The notes below the pieces were generated by a model that saw nothing but the letters and a program-made list of their open reading frames with translations, did no database searches and was not told the DNA's origin. A program made the translations under genes and the position numbers. This document shows, in pieces, positions 25,636 through 37,878 of a DNA stretch of 64,000 nucleotides. Within the stretch, counting starts at the first letter, position 1; every line of letters starts with the position of its first letter. This DNA comes from Clusia tigrina (taxonomy: Eukaryota; Arthropoda; Insecta; Diptera; Clusiidae): the NCBI GenBank assembly GCA_920105625.2, contig OV050031.1:96105676-96169675 (forward strand). Direction: 5' to 3'.

Positions 25636-28600
25636 AAATTGACAAGAGGCTCGAGTACTTTATTGTTACAAAATTTCAAGGTTTTATGACGCTCCAGTAA
25701 AAAGTTACAAGCATTTGTATGTTGCAAACTTTGATAGGTGTAGGACGTACCGTATAGAAGTTAGGGCCATTTGAAGTTTTATCAGTGTTTGATTTGGGAC
25801 TTAAGGGTAGCATAGCTTTGAGCGATAGCTTAAATTGACAAGAGGCTCGAGTACTTTATTGTTACAAAATTTCAAGGTTTTATGACGCTCCAGTGAAAAG
25901 TTACAAGCATTTGTATGTTGCAAACTTTGATAGGTGTAGGACGTACCGTACAGAAGTTAGGGCCATTTGAAGTTTTGTCAGTGATTGATTTGGGACTCAA
26001 GGGTAGCATAGCTTTGAGCGATAGCTTAAATTGACAAGAGGCTCGAGAACTTTATTGTTACAAAATTTCAAGGTTTTATGACGCTCCAGTAAAAAGTTAC
26101 AAGCATTTATATGTTGCAAACTTTGATAGGTGTAGGACGTACCGTACAGAAGTTAGGGCCATTTGAAGTTTTATCAGTGCTTGATTTGGGACTCAAGGGT
26201 AGCATAGCTTTGAGCGATAGCTTAAATTGACAAGAGGCTCGAGTACTTTATTGTTACAAAATTTCAAGGTTTTATGACGCTCCAGTAAAAAGTTACAAGC
26301 ATTTGTATGTTGCAAACTTTGATAGGTGTAGGACGTACCGTATAGAAGTTTGGGCCATTTGAAGTTTTATCAATGTTTTATTTGGGATTCAAGGGTAGCA
26401 TAGCTTTGAGCAATAGCTTAAATTGACAAGAGGCTCGAGTACCTTATTGTTACAAAATTTCAAGGTTTTATGACGCTCCAGTAAAAAGTTACAAGCTTTT
26501 ATATGTTGCAAACTTTGATAGGTGTAGGACGTACCGTATAGAAGTTAGGGCCATTTGAAGTTTTATCAGTGTTTGATTTGGGACTTAAGGGTAGCATAGC
26601 TTTGAGCGATAGCTTAAATTGACAAGAGGCTCGAGTACTTTATTGTTACAAAATTTCAAGGTTTTATGACGCTCCAGTAAAAAGTTACAAGGATTTGTAT
26701 GTTGCAAACTTTGATAGGTGTAGGACGTACCGTATAGAAGTTAGGGCCATTTGAAGTTTTATCAGTGTTTGATTTGGGACTCAAGGGTAGCATAGCTTTG
26801 AGCGATAGCTTGAATTGACAAGAGGCTCGAGTACTTTATTGTTACAAAATTTCAAGGTTTTATGACGCTCAAGTGAAAAGTTACAAGCATTTGTATGTTG
26901 CAAACTTTGATAGGTGTAGGACGTACCGTACAGAAGTTAGGGCCATTTGAAGTTTTATCAGTGATTGATTTGGGACTCAAGGGTAGCATAGCTTTGAGCG
27001 ATAGCTTAAATTGACAAGAGGCTCGAGTACTTTATTGTTACGAAATTTCAAGGTTTTATGACGCTCCAATAAAAAGTTACAAGCATTTGTATGTTGCAAA
27101 CTTGGATAGGTGTAGGACGTACCGTATAGAAGTTAGGGCCATTTGAAGTTTTATCAGTGTTTGATTTGGGACTCAAGGGTAGCATAGCTTTGAGCGATAG
27201 CTTAAATTGACAAGAGGCTCGAGTACTTTATTGTTACAATATTTCAAGGTTTTATGACGCTCCAGTGAAAAGTTACAAGCATTTGTATGTTGCAAACTTT
27301 GATAGGTGTAGGTCGTACCGTACAGAAGTTAGGGCCATTTGAAGTTTTATCAGTGATTGATTTGGGATTCAAGGGTAGCATAGCTTTGAGCGATAGCTTA
27401 AATTGACAAGAGGCTCGAGTACTTTATTGTTACAAACTTTCAAGGTTTTAAGACTCTCCAGTAAAAACTTACAAGCATTTGTATGTTGCAAACTTTGATA
27501 GGTGTAGGACGTACTGTAGAGAATTTAGGGCCATTTGAAGTTTTATCAGTGTTTGATTTGGGATTCAAGGGTAGCATAGCTTTGAGCGATAGCTTAAATT
27601 GACAAGAGGCTCGAGTACTTTATTGTTACAAAATTTCAAGGTTTTATGACGCTCCAGTAAAAAGTTACAAGCATTTATATGTTGCAAACTTTGATAGGTG
27701 TAGGACGTACCGTACAGAAGTTAGGGCCATTTGAAGTTTTATCAGTGCTTGATTTGGGACTCAAGGGTAGCATAGCTTTGAGCGATAGCTTAAATTGACA
27801 AGAGGCTCGAGTACTTTATTGTTACCAAATTTCAAGGTTTTATGACGCTCCAGTAAAAAGTTACAAGCATTTGTATGTTGCAAACTTTGATAGGTGTAGG
27901 ACGTACCGTATAGAAGTTAGGGCCATTTGAAGTTTTATCAATGTTTTATTTGGGATTCAAGGGTAGCATAGCTTTGAGCAATAGCTTAAATTGACAAGAG
28001 GCTCGAGTACTTTATTGTTACAAAATTTCAAGGTTTTATGACGCTCCAGTAAAAAGTTACAAGCTTTTATATGTTGCAAACTTTGATAGGTATAGGACGT
28101 ACCGTATAGAAATTAGGGCCATTTGAAGTTTTATCAGTGTTTGATTTGGGACTCAAGGGTAGCATAGCTTTGAGCGATAGCTTAAATTGACAAGAGGCTC
28201 GAGTACTTTATTGTTACAAAATTTCAAGGTTCTATGACGCTCCAGTGAAAAGTTACAAGCATTTGTATGTTGCAAACTTTGATAGGTGTAGGACGTACCG
28301 TACAGAAGTTAGGGCCATTTGAAGTTTTATCAGTGATTGATTTGGGACTCAAGGGTAGCATAGCTTTGAGCGATAGCTTAAATTGACAAGAGGCTCGAGT
28401 ACTTTATTGTTACAAAATTTCAAGGTTTTATGACGCTCCAGTAAAAAGTTACAAGCATTTATATGTTGCAAACTTTGATAGGTGTAGGACGTACCGTACA
28501 GAAGTTAGGGCCATTTGAAGTTTTATCAGTGCTTGATTTGGGACTCAAGGGTAGCATAGCTTTGAGCGATAGCTTAAATTGACAAGAGGCTCGAATACTT

Positions 28601-28771
28601 TATTGTTACAAAATTTCAAGGTTTTATGACGCTCCAGTAAAAAGTTACAAGCATTTGTATGTTGCAAACTTTGATAGGTGTAGGACGTACCATACAGAAG
28701 TTAGGGCCATTTGAAGTTTTATCAGTGATTGATTTGGGACTCAAAGGTAGCATAGCTTTGAGCGATAGCTT
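25636..28771 (+). repeat. Rearranged 10-mer block, with a partner at 33.7 kb
   Basis: Order: a D/E hybrid (25636), G (25832, gttttgtcag), C (26028, gagaac), D, E, F, G (26812, gctcaagtg), H (27008, tacgaaat), an I copy with an A-type tail (27204), then B, C, D, E, G, C and a catacag copy (28576). The eight monomers 25832-27399 match 33763-35330 marker for marker, including gttttgtcag, gagaac, gctcaagtg and tacgaaat. The 27204 copy starts as I but ends gtgattgatttgggattc. The normal J and A copies are therefore absent, which looks like a two-monomer deletion by exchange within the repeat. Confidence 0.82.
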
Positions 28772-29750
28772 AAATTGACAAGAGGCTCGAGTACTTTATT
28801 GTTACAAAATTTCTAGGTTTTATGACGCTCCAATAAAAAGTTACAAGCATTTGTATGTTGCAAACTTTGATAGGTGTAGGACGTACCGTATAGAAGTTAG
28901 GGCCATTTGAATTTTTATCAGTGTTTGATTTGGGACTCAAGGGAAGCATAGCTTTGAGCGATAGCTTAAATTGACAAGAGGCTCGAGTACTTTATTGTTA
29001 CAAAATTTCAAGGTTTTATGACGCTCCAATAAAAAGTTACAAGCATTTGTATGTTGCCAACTTTGATAGGTGTAGGACGTACCGTTTAGAAGTTAAGGCC
29101 ATTTGAAGTTTTATCAGTGTTTGATTTGGGACTCAAGGGTTGCATAGCTTTGAGCGATAGCTTAAATTGACAAGAGGCTCGAGTACTTTATTGTTACAAA
29201 ATTTCAAGGTTTTATGACGCTCCAATAAAAACTTACAAGCATTTGTATGTTGCAAACTTTGATAGGTGTAGGACGTACCGTATAGAAGTTAGGGCCATTT
29301 GAAGTTTTATCAGTGTTTGATTTGGGACTCAAGGGTAGCATAGCTTTGAGCGATAGCTTAAATTGACAAGAGGCTCGAGTACTTTATTGGTACAAAATTT
29401 CAAGGTTTTATGACGCTCCAGTGAAAAGTTACAAGCATTTGTATGTTGCAAACTTTGATAGGTGTAGGACGTACCGTATAGAAGTTAGGGCCATTTGAAG
29501 TTTTATCAGTGTTTGATTTGGGACTTATGGGTAGCATAGCTTTGAGCGTTAGCTTAATTGACAAGAGGCTCGAGTACTTTATTGTTACAAAATTTCAAGG
29601 TTTTATGACGCTCCAGTAAAAAGTTACAAGCATTTGTATGTTGCAAGCTTTGATAGGTGTAGGACGTACCGTATAGAAGTTAGGGCCATTTGAAGTCTTA
29701 TCAATGTTTTATTTGGGATTCAAGGGTAGCATAGCTTTGAGCAATAGCTT
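28772..29750 (+). repeat. 5-monomer unit, copy 1 (979 bp)
   Basis: Five monomers. Markers are gggaagcatag (28941), gtttagaagttaagg (near 29081), aaaacttacaag (near 29229), attggtac (29387) and cttatggg with gagcgttagcttaattg (29524-29560). The last of these has lost one A, making the unit 979 bp instead of 980. It ends with a gcaagc/gtcttatc copy carrying a D-type tail. Confidence 0.87.
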
Positions 29751-30729
29751 AAATTGACAAGAGGCTCGAGTACTTTATTGTTACAAAATTTCAAGGTTTT
29801 ATGACGCTCCAATAAAAAGTTACAAGCATTTGTATGTTGCAAACTTTGATAGGTGTAGGACGTACCGTATAGAAGTTAGGGCCATTTGAATTTTTATCAG
29901 TGTTTGATTTGGGACTCAAGGGAAGCATAGCTTTGAGCGATAGCTTAAATTGACAAGAGGCTCGAGTACTTTATTGTTACAAAATTTCAAGGTTTTATGA
30001 CGCTCCAATAAAAAGTTACAAGCATTTGTATGTTGCCAACTTTGATAGGTGTAGGACGTACCGTTTAGAAGTTAAGGCCATTTGAAGTTTTATCAGTGTT
30101 TGATTTGGGACTCAAGGGTTGCATAGCTTTGAGCGATAGCTTAAATTGACAAGAGGCTCGAGTACTTTATTGTTACAAAATTTCAAGGTTTTATGACGCT
30201 CCAATAAAAACTTACAAGCATTTGTATGTTGCAAACTTTGATAGGTGTAGGACGTACCGTATAGAAGTTAGGGCCATTTGAAGTTTTATCAGTGTTTGAT
30301 TTGGGACTCAAGGGTAGCATAGCTTTGAGCGATAGCTTAAATTGACAAGAGGCTCGAGTACTTTATTGGTACAAAATTTCAAGGTTTTATGACGCTCCAG
30401 TGAAAAGTTACAAGCATTTGTATGTTGCAAACTTTGATAGGTGTAGGACGTACCGTATAGAAGTTAGGGCCATTTGAAGTTTTATCAGTGTTTGATTTGG
30501 GACTTATGGGTAGCATAGCTTTGAGCGTTAGCTTAATTGACAAGAGGCTCGAGTACTTTATTGTTACAAAATTTAAAGGTTTTATGACGCTCCAGTAAAA
30601 AGTTACAAGCATTTGTATGTTGCAAGCTTTGATAGGTGTAGGACGTACCGTATAGAAGTTAGGGCCATTTGAAGTCTTATCAGTGTTTGCTTTGGGACTC
30701 AAGGGTAGCCTAGCTTTGAGCGATAGCTT
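29751..30729 (+). repeat. 5-monomer unit, copy 2 (979 bp)
   Basis: This matches the preceding unit at an offset of 979 bp, including the one-base loss in gcttaattg (30531), so the loss predates the duplication. It differs from copy 1 in the last monomer, which has aatttaaagg and a tttgctttggg/agcctag tail. Because one monomer here is 195 bp (3x65), a minus-strand frame stays open through more than one copy. That gives a 107-codon frame with an internal repeat, which I regard as accidental. Confidence 0.87.
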
Positions 30730-33700
30730 AAATTGACAAGAGGCTCGAGTACTTTATTGTTAGAAAGTTTCAAGGTTTTATGATGCTCCAGTAAAAAGTT
30801 ACAAGCATTTTTATGTTGCAAACTTTGATAGGTGTAGGACGTACCGTATAGAACTTAGGGCCATTTGAAGTTTTATCAGTGTTTGGTTTGCGACTTAAGG
30901 GTAGCATAGCTTTGAGCGATAGCTTAAATTGACAAGAGGCTCGAGTGCTTTATTGTTACAAAGTTTCAAGGTTTTATGACGCTCCAGTGAAAAGTTACAA
31001 GCATTTGTATGTTGCAAACTTTGATAGGTGTAGGACGTACCGTATAGAAGTTAGGGCCATTTGAAGTTTTATCAGTGTTTGATTTGGGACTCAAGGGTAG
31101 CATAGCTTTGAGCGATAGCTTAAATTGACAAGAGGCTCGAGTACTTTATTGTTACAAAATTTCAAGGTTTTATGACGCTCCAATAAAAAGTTACAAGCAT
31201 TTGTATGTTGCCAACTTTGATAGGTGTAGGACGTACCGTATAGAAGTTAGGGCCATTTGAAGTTTTATCAGTGTTTGATTTGGGAATCAAGGGTTGCATA
31301 GCTTTGAGCGATAGCTTAAATTGACAAGAGGCTCGAGTACTTTATTGTTACAAAATTTCAAGGTTTTATGACTCTCCAGTAAAAAGTTACAAACATTTGT
31401 ATGTTGCAAACTTTGATAGGTGTACGACGTACTGTAGAGAATTTAGGGCCATTTGAAGTTTTATCAGTGTTTGATTTGGGATTCAAGGGTAGCATAGCTT
31501 TGAGCGATAGCTTAAATGGACAAGAGGCTCGGGTACTTTATTGTTACAAAGTTTCAAGGTTTTATGACGCTCCAGTGAAAAGTTACAAGCATTTGTATGT
31601 TGCAAACTTTGATAGGTGTAGGACGTACCGTATAGAACTTAGGGCCATTTGAAGTTTTATCAGTGTTTGGTTTGGGACTTAAGGGTAGCATAGCTTTGAG
31701 CGATAGCTTAAATTGACAAGAGGCTCGAGTGCTTTATTGTTACAAAGTTTCAAGGTTTTATGACGCTCCAGTGAAAAGTTACAAGCATTTGTATGTTGCA
31801 AACTTTGATAGGTGTAGGTCGTACCGTACAGAAGTTAGGGCCATTTGAAGTTTTATCAGTGTTTGATTTGAGACTCAAGGGTAGCATAGCTTTGAGCGAT
31901 AGCTTAAATTGACAAGAGGCTCGAGTACTTTATTGTTACAAAATTTCAAAGTTTTATGATACTCCAATAAAAAGTTACAAGCATTTCTATGTTGCAAACT
32001 TGGATAGGTGTAGGACGTACCGTATAGAAGTTAGGGCCATTTGAAGTTTTATCAGTGTTTGATTTGTATGTTTGCATTTGTATGTTGCAAACTTTGATAG
32101 GTGTAGGACGTACCGTATAGAAGTTAGGGCCATTTGAAGTTTTATCAATGTTTTATTAGGGATTCAAGGATAGCATAGCTTTGAGCAATAGCTTAAATTG
32201 ACAAGAGGCTCGAGTACTTTATTGTTACAAAATTTCAAGGTTTTATGACGCTGCAGTAAAAAGTTACAAGGATTTGTATGTTGCAAACTTTGATAGGTGT
32301 AGGACGTACCGTATAGAAGTTAGGGCCATTTGAAGTTTTATCAGTGTTTGATTTGGGACTCAAGGGTAGCATAGCTTTGAGCGATAGCTTAAATTGACAA
32401 GAGGCTCGAGTACTTTATTGTTACAAAATTTCAAGGTTTTATGACGCTCCAGTGAAAAGTTACAAGCATTTGTATGTTGCAAACTTTAATAGGTGTAGGA
32501 CGTACCGTACAGAAGTTAGGGCCATTTGAAGTTTTATCAGTGTTTGATTTGGGACTCAAGGGTAGCATAGCTTTGAGCGATAGCTTAAATTGACAAGAGG
32601 CTCGAGTACTTTATTGTTACAAAATTTCAAGGTTTTATGACGCTCCAGTGAAAAGTTACAAGCATTTGTATGTTGCAAACTTTGATAGGTGTAGGACGTA
32701 CCGTACAGAAGTTAGGGCCATTTGAAGTTTTATCAGTGATTGATTTGGGACTCAAGGGTAGCATAGCTTTGAGCGATAGCTTAAATTGACAAGAGGCTCG
32801 AGTACTTTATTGTTACAAAATTTCAAGGTTTTATGACGCTCCAGTAAAAAGTTACAAGCATTTATATGTTGCAAACTTTGATAGGTGTAGGACGTACCGT
32901 ACAGAAGTTAGGGCCATTTGAAGTTTTATCAGTGCTTGATTTGGGACTCAAGGGTAGCATAGCTTTGAGCGATAACTTAAATTGACAAGAGGCTCGAGTA
33001 CTTTATTGTTACAAAATTTCAAGGTTTTATGACTCTCCAGTAAAAAGTTACAAGCATTTGTATGTTGCACACTTTGATAGGTGTAGGACGTACTGTAGGG
33101 AATTTAGGGCCATTTGAAGTTTTATCAGTGTTTGATTTGGGATTCAAGGGTAGCATAGCTTTGAGCGATAGCTTAAATTGACAAGAGGCTCGAGTACTTT
33201 ATTGTTACAAAATTTCAAGGTTTTATGACGCTCCAGTAAAAAGTTACAAGCATTTATATGTTACAAACTTTGATAGGTGTAGGACGTACCGTACAGAAGT
33301 TAGGGCCATTTGAAGTTTTATCAATGTTTTATTTGGGATTCAAGGGTAGCATAGCTTTGAGCAATAGCTTAAATTGACAAGAGGCTCGAGTACTTTATTG
33401 TTACAAAATTTCAAGGTTTTATGACGCTCCAGTAAAAAGTTACAAGCTTTTATATGTTGCAAACTTTGATAGGTGTAGGACGTACCGTATAGAAGTTAGG
33501 GCCATTTGAAGTTTTATCAGTGTTTGATTTGGGACTTAAGGGTAGCATAGCTTTGAGCGATAGCTTAAATTGACAAGAGGCTCGAGTACTTTATTGTTAC
33601 AAAATTTCAAGGTTTTATGACGCTCCAGTAAAAAGTCACAAGGATTTGTATGTTGCAAACTTTGATAGGTGTAGGACGTACCGTATAGAAGTTAGGGCCA

Positions 33701-33958
33701 TTTGAAGTTTTATCAGTGTTTGATTTGGGACTCAAGGGTAGCATAGCTTTGAGCGATAGCTTAAATTGACAAGAGGCTCGAGTACTTTATTGTTACAAAA
33801 TTTCAAGGTTTTATGACGCTCCAGTGAAAAGTTACAAGCATTTGTATGTTGCAAACTTTGATAGGTGTAGGACGTACCGTACAGAAGTTAGGGCCATTTG
33901 AAGTTTTGTCAGTGATTGATTTGGGACTCAAGGGTAGCATAGCTTTGAGCGATAGCTT
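30730..33958 (+). repeat. Transition block carrying the large deletion junction
   Basis: Seven monomers, 30534-31905, match 42779-44150. Shared markers are agcctag, gttagaaag, gatgctcc, gaacttagg, ggtttgcgac (30885) and gaggctcggg. The copy at 31514 has aaatggac. A J-like copy (31906) then breaks at 32062-32086. From 32195 the order is F (ctgcag), G-like, G, C (cgataac), B (gcacac), a C copy with a D-type tail (33175), E, F (aaagtcac) and G (gttttgtcag). The block therefore joins a right-type region to a left-type region. Confidence 0.85.
32062..32086 (+). other. Deletion junction with duplicated atttgtatgtt
   Basis: The monomer starting at 31906 runs normally to gatttg (monomer 156-161). 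It then continues as tatgttt and resumes at monomer position 76 (gcatttg) of a later copy. One hundred and ten bases are absent and seven are added, a net loss of 103. The segment atttgtatgtt occurs at 32062-32072 and again at 32076-32086. The first copy fits annealing at atttg, a short extension, then a slip back. Confidence 0.88.
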
Positions 33959-35918
33959 AAATTGACAAGAGGCTCGAGAACTTTATTGTTACAAAATTTC
34001 AAGGTTTTATGACGCTCCAGTAAAAAGTTACAAGCATTTATATGTTGCAAACTTTGATAGGTGTAGGACGTACCGTACAGAAGTTAGGGCCATTTGAAGT
34101 TTTATCAGTGCTTGATTTGGGACTCAAGGGTAGCATAGCTTTGAGCGATAGCTTAAATTGACAAGAGGCTCGAGTACTTTATTGTTACAAAATTTCAAGG
34201 TTTTATGACGCTCCAGTAAAAAGTTACAAGCATTTGTATGTTGCAAACTTTGATAGGTGTAGGACGTACCGTATAGAAGTTAGGGCCATTTGAAGTTTTA
34301 TCAATGTTTTATTTGGGATTCAAGGGTAGCATAGCTTTGAGCAATAGCTTAAATTGACAAGAGGCTCGAGTACTTTATTGTTACAAAATTTCAAGGTTTT
34401 ATGACGCTCCAGTAAAAAGTTACAAGCTTTTATATGTTGCAAACTTTGATAGGTGTAGGACGTACCGTATAGAAGTTAGGGCCATTTGAAGTTTTATCAG
34501 TGTTTGATTTGGGACTTAAGGGTAGCATAGCTTTGAGCGATAGCTTAAATTGACAAGAGGCTCGAGTACTTTATTGTTACAAAATTTCAAGGTTTTATGA
34601 CGCTCCAGTAAAAAGTTACAAGGATTTGTATGTTGCAAACTTTGATAGGTGTAGGACGTACCGTATAGAAGTTAGGGCCATTTGAAGTTTTATCAGTGTT
34701 TGATTTGGGACTCAAGGGTAGCATAGCTTTGAGCGATAGCTTAAATTGACAAGAGGCTCGAGTACTTTATTGTTACAAAATTTCAAGGTTTTATGACGCT
34801 CAAGTGAAAAGTTACAAGCATTTGTATGTTGCAAACTTTGATAGGTGTAGGACGTACCGTACAGAAGTTAGGGCCATTTGAAGTTTTATCAGTGATTGAT
34901 TTGGGACTCAAGGGTAGCATAGCTTTGAGCGATAGCTTAAATTGACAAGAGGCTCGAGTACTTTATTGTTACGAAATTTCAAGGTTTTATGACGCTCCAA
35001 TAAAAAGTTACAAGCATTTGTATGTTGCAAACTTTGATAGGTGTAGGACGTACCGTATAGAAGTTAGGGCCATTTGAATTTTTATCAGTGTTTGATTTGG
35101 GACTCAAGGGTAGCATAGCTTTGAGCGATAGCTTAAATTGACAAGAGGCTCGAGTACTTTATTGTTACAATATTTCAAGGTTTTATGACGCTCCAGTGAA
35201 AAGTTACAAGCATTTGTATGTTGCAAACTTTGATAGGTGTAGGTCGTACCGTACAGAAGTTAGGGCCATTTGAAGTTTTATCAGTGTTTGATTTGGGACT
35301 CAAGGGTAGGATAGCTTTGAGCGATAGCTTAAATTGACAAGAGGCTCGAGTACTTTATTGTTACAAAATTTCAAGGTTTTATGATACTCCAATAAAAAGT
35401 TACAAGCATTTCTATGTTGCAAACTTGGATAGGTGTAGGACGTACCGTATAGAAGTTAGGGCCATTTGAAGTTTTATCAGTGTTTGATTTGGGACTCAAG
35501 GGTAGCATAGCTTTGAGCGATAGCTTAAATAGACAAGAGGCTCGAGTACTTTATTGTTACAAAATTTCACGGTTTTATGACGCTCCAGAGAAAAGTTACA
35601 AGCATTTGTATGTTGCAAACTTTGATAGGTGTAGGACGTACCGTATAGAAGTTAGGGCCATTTGAAGTTTTATCAGTGATTGATTTGGGATTCAAGGGTA
35701 GCATAGCTTTGAGCGATAGCTTAAATTGACAAGAGGCTCGAGTACTTTATTGTTACAAAATTTCAAGGTTTTATGACTCTCCAGTAAAAAGTTACAAGCA
35801 TTTGTATGTTGCAAACTTTGATAGGTGTAGGACGTACTGTAGAGAATTTAGGGCCATTTGAAGTTTTATCAGTGTTTGATTTGGGATTCAAGGGTAGCAT
35901 AGCTTTGAGCGATAGCTT
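33959..35918 (+). repeat. 10-monomer higher-order repeat, copy 1 (1960 bp)
   Basis: Ten monomers in the order C, D, E, F, G, H, I, J, A, B, starting at 33959, 34155, 34351, 34547, 34743, 34939, 35135, 35331, 35527 and 35723. Markers are gagaac (C), gctcaagtg (G), tacgaaat (H), gtaggtcg with gggtaggatag (I), cttggatagg (J), aaatagac with ttcacgg (A) and gtagagaattt (B). The order repeats at an offset of 1960 bp. The A copy has gctccagaga, a private change. Confidence 0.92.
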
Positions 35919-37878
35919 AAATTGACAAGAGGCTCGAGTACTTTATTGTTACAAAATTTCAAGGTTTTATGACGCTCCAGTAAAAAGTTACAAGCATTTA
36001 TATGTTGCAAACTTTGATAGGTGTAGGACGTACCGTACAGAAGTTAGGGCCATTTGAAGTTTTATCAGTGCTTGATTTGGGACTCAAGGGTAGCATAGCT
36101 TTGAGCGATAGCTTAAATTGACAAGAGGCTCGAGTACTTTATTGTTACAAAATTTCAAGGTTTTATGACGCTCCAGTAAAAAGTTACAAGCATTTGTATG
36201 TTGCAAACTTTGATAGGTGTAGGACGTACCGTATAGAAGTTTGGGCCATTTGAAGTTTTATCAATGTTTTATTTGGGATTCAAGGGTAGCATAGCTTTGA
36301 GCAATAGCTTAAATTGACAAGAGGCTCGAGTACTTTATTGTTACAAAATTTCAAGGTTTTATGACGCTCCAGTAAAAAGTTACAAGCTTTTATATGTTGC
36401 AAACTTTGATAGGTGTAGGACGTACCGTATAGAAGTTAGGGCCATTTGAAGTTTTATCAGTGTTTGATTTGGGACTTAAGGGTAGCATAGCTTTGAGCGA
36501 TAGCTTAAATTGACAAGAGGCTCGAGTACTTTATTGTTACAAAATTTCAAGGTTTTATGACGCTCCAGTAAAAAGTTACAAGGATTTGTATGTTGCAAAC
36601 TTTGATAGGTGTAGGACGTACCGTATAGAAGTTAGGGCCATTTGAAGTTTTATCAGTGTTTGATTTGGGACTCAAGGGTAGCATAGCTTTGAGCGATAGC
36701 TTGAATTGACAAGAGGCTCGAGTACTTTATTGTTACAAAATTTCAAGGTTTTATGACGCTCAAGTGAAAAGTTACAAGCATTTGTATGTTGCAAACTTTG
36801 ATAGGTGTAGGACGTACCGTACAGAAGTTAGGGCCATTTGAAGTTTTATCAGTGATTGATTTGGGACTCAAGGGTAGCATAGCTTTGAGCGATAGCTTAA
36901 ATTGACAAGAGGCTCGAGTACTTTATTGTTACGAAATTTCAAGGTTTTATGACGCTCCAATAAAAAGTTACAAGCATTTGTATGTTGCAAACTTTGATAG
37001 GTGTAGGACGTACCGTATAGAAGTTAGGGCCATTTGAATTTTTATCAGTGTTTGATTTGGGACTCAAGGGTAGCATAGCTTTGAGCGATAGCTTAAATTG
37101 ACAAGAGGCTCGAGTACTTTATTGTTACAATATTTCAAGGTTTTATGACGCTCCAGTGAAAAGTTACAAGCATTTGTATGTTGCAAACTTTGATAGGTGT
37201 AGGTCGTACCGTACAGAAGTTAGGGCCATTTGAAGTTTTATCAGTGTTTGATTTGGGACTCAAGGGTAGGATAGCTTTGAGCGATAGCTTAAATTGACAA
37301 GAGGCTCGAGTACTTTATTGTTACAAAATTTCAAGGTTTTATGATACTCCAATAAAAAGTTACAAGCATTTCTATGTTGCAAACTTGGATAGGTGTAGGA
37401 CGTACCGTATAGAAGTTAGGGCCATTTGAAGTTTTATCAGTGTTTGATTTGGGACTCAAGGGTAGCATAGCTTTGAGCGATAGCTTAAATAGACAAGAGG
37501 CTCGAGTACTTTATTGTTACAAAATTTCACGGTTTTATGACGCTCCAGTGAAAAGTTACAAGCATTTGTATGTTGCAAACTTTGATAGGTGTAGGACGTA
37601 CCGTATAGAAGTTAGGGCCATTTGAAGTTTTATCAGTGATTGATTTGGGATTCAAGGGTAGCATAGCTTTGAGCGATAGCTTAAATTGACAAGAGGCTCG
37701 AGTACTTTATTGTTACAAAATTTCAAGGTTTTATGACTCTCCAGTAAAAAGTTACAAGCATTTGTATGTTGCAAACTTTGATAGGTGTAGGACGTACTGT
37801 AGAGAATTTAGGGCCATTTGAAGTTTTATCAGTGTTTGATTTGGGATTCAAGGGTAGCATAGCTTTGAGCGATAGCTT
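35919..37878 (+). repeat. 10-monomer higher-order repeat, copy 2 (1960 bp)
   Basis: The same ten types in the same order as copy 1. Differences seen by eye are few: gagtac for gagaac in C, tttgggcc in D, gatagcttg ending F, and gctccagtga in A. A third, partial copy follows (C-D-E-F-G at 37879-38858), with ttaccaaat in D and gggaatcaag in F. After it the order leaves the 10-mer scheme. Confidence 0.92.

Noticed and set aside
30379..30702. 107-codon minus-strand frame with an internal duplication
   Set aside because: It spans the 195 bp monomer created by a one-base loss near 30535, which keeps frame for one extra copy. No coding signature beyond that.
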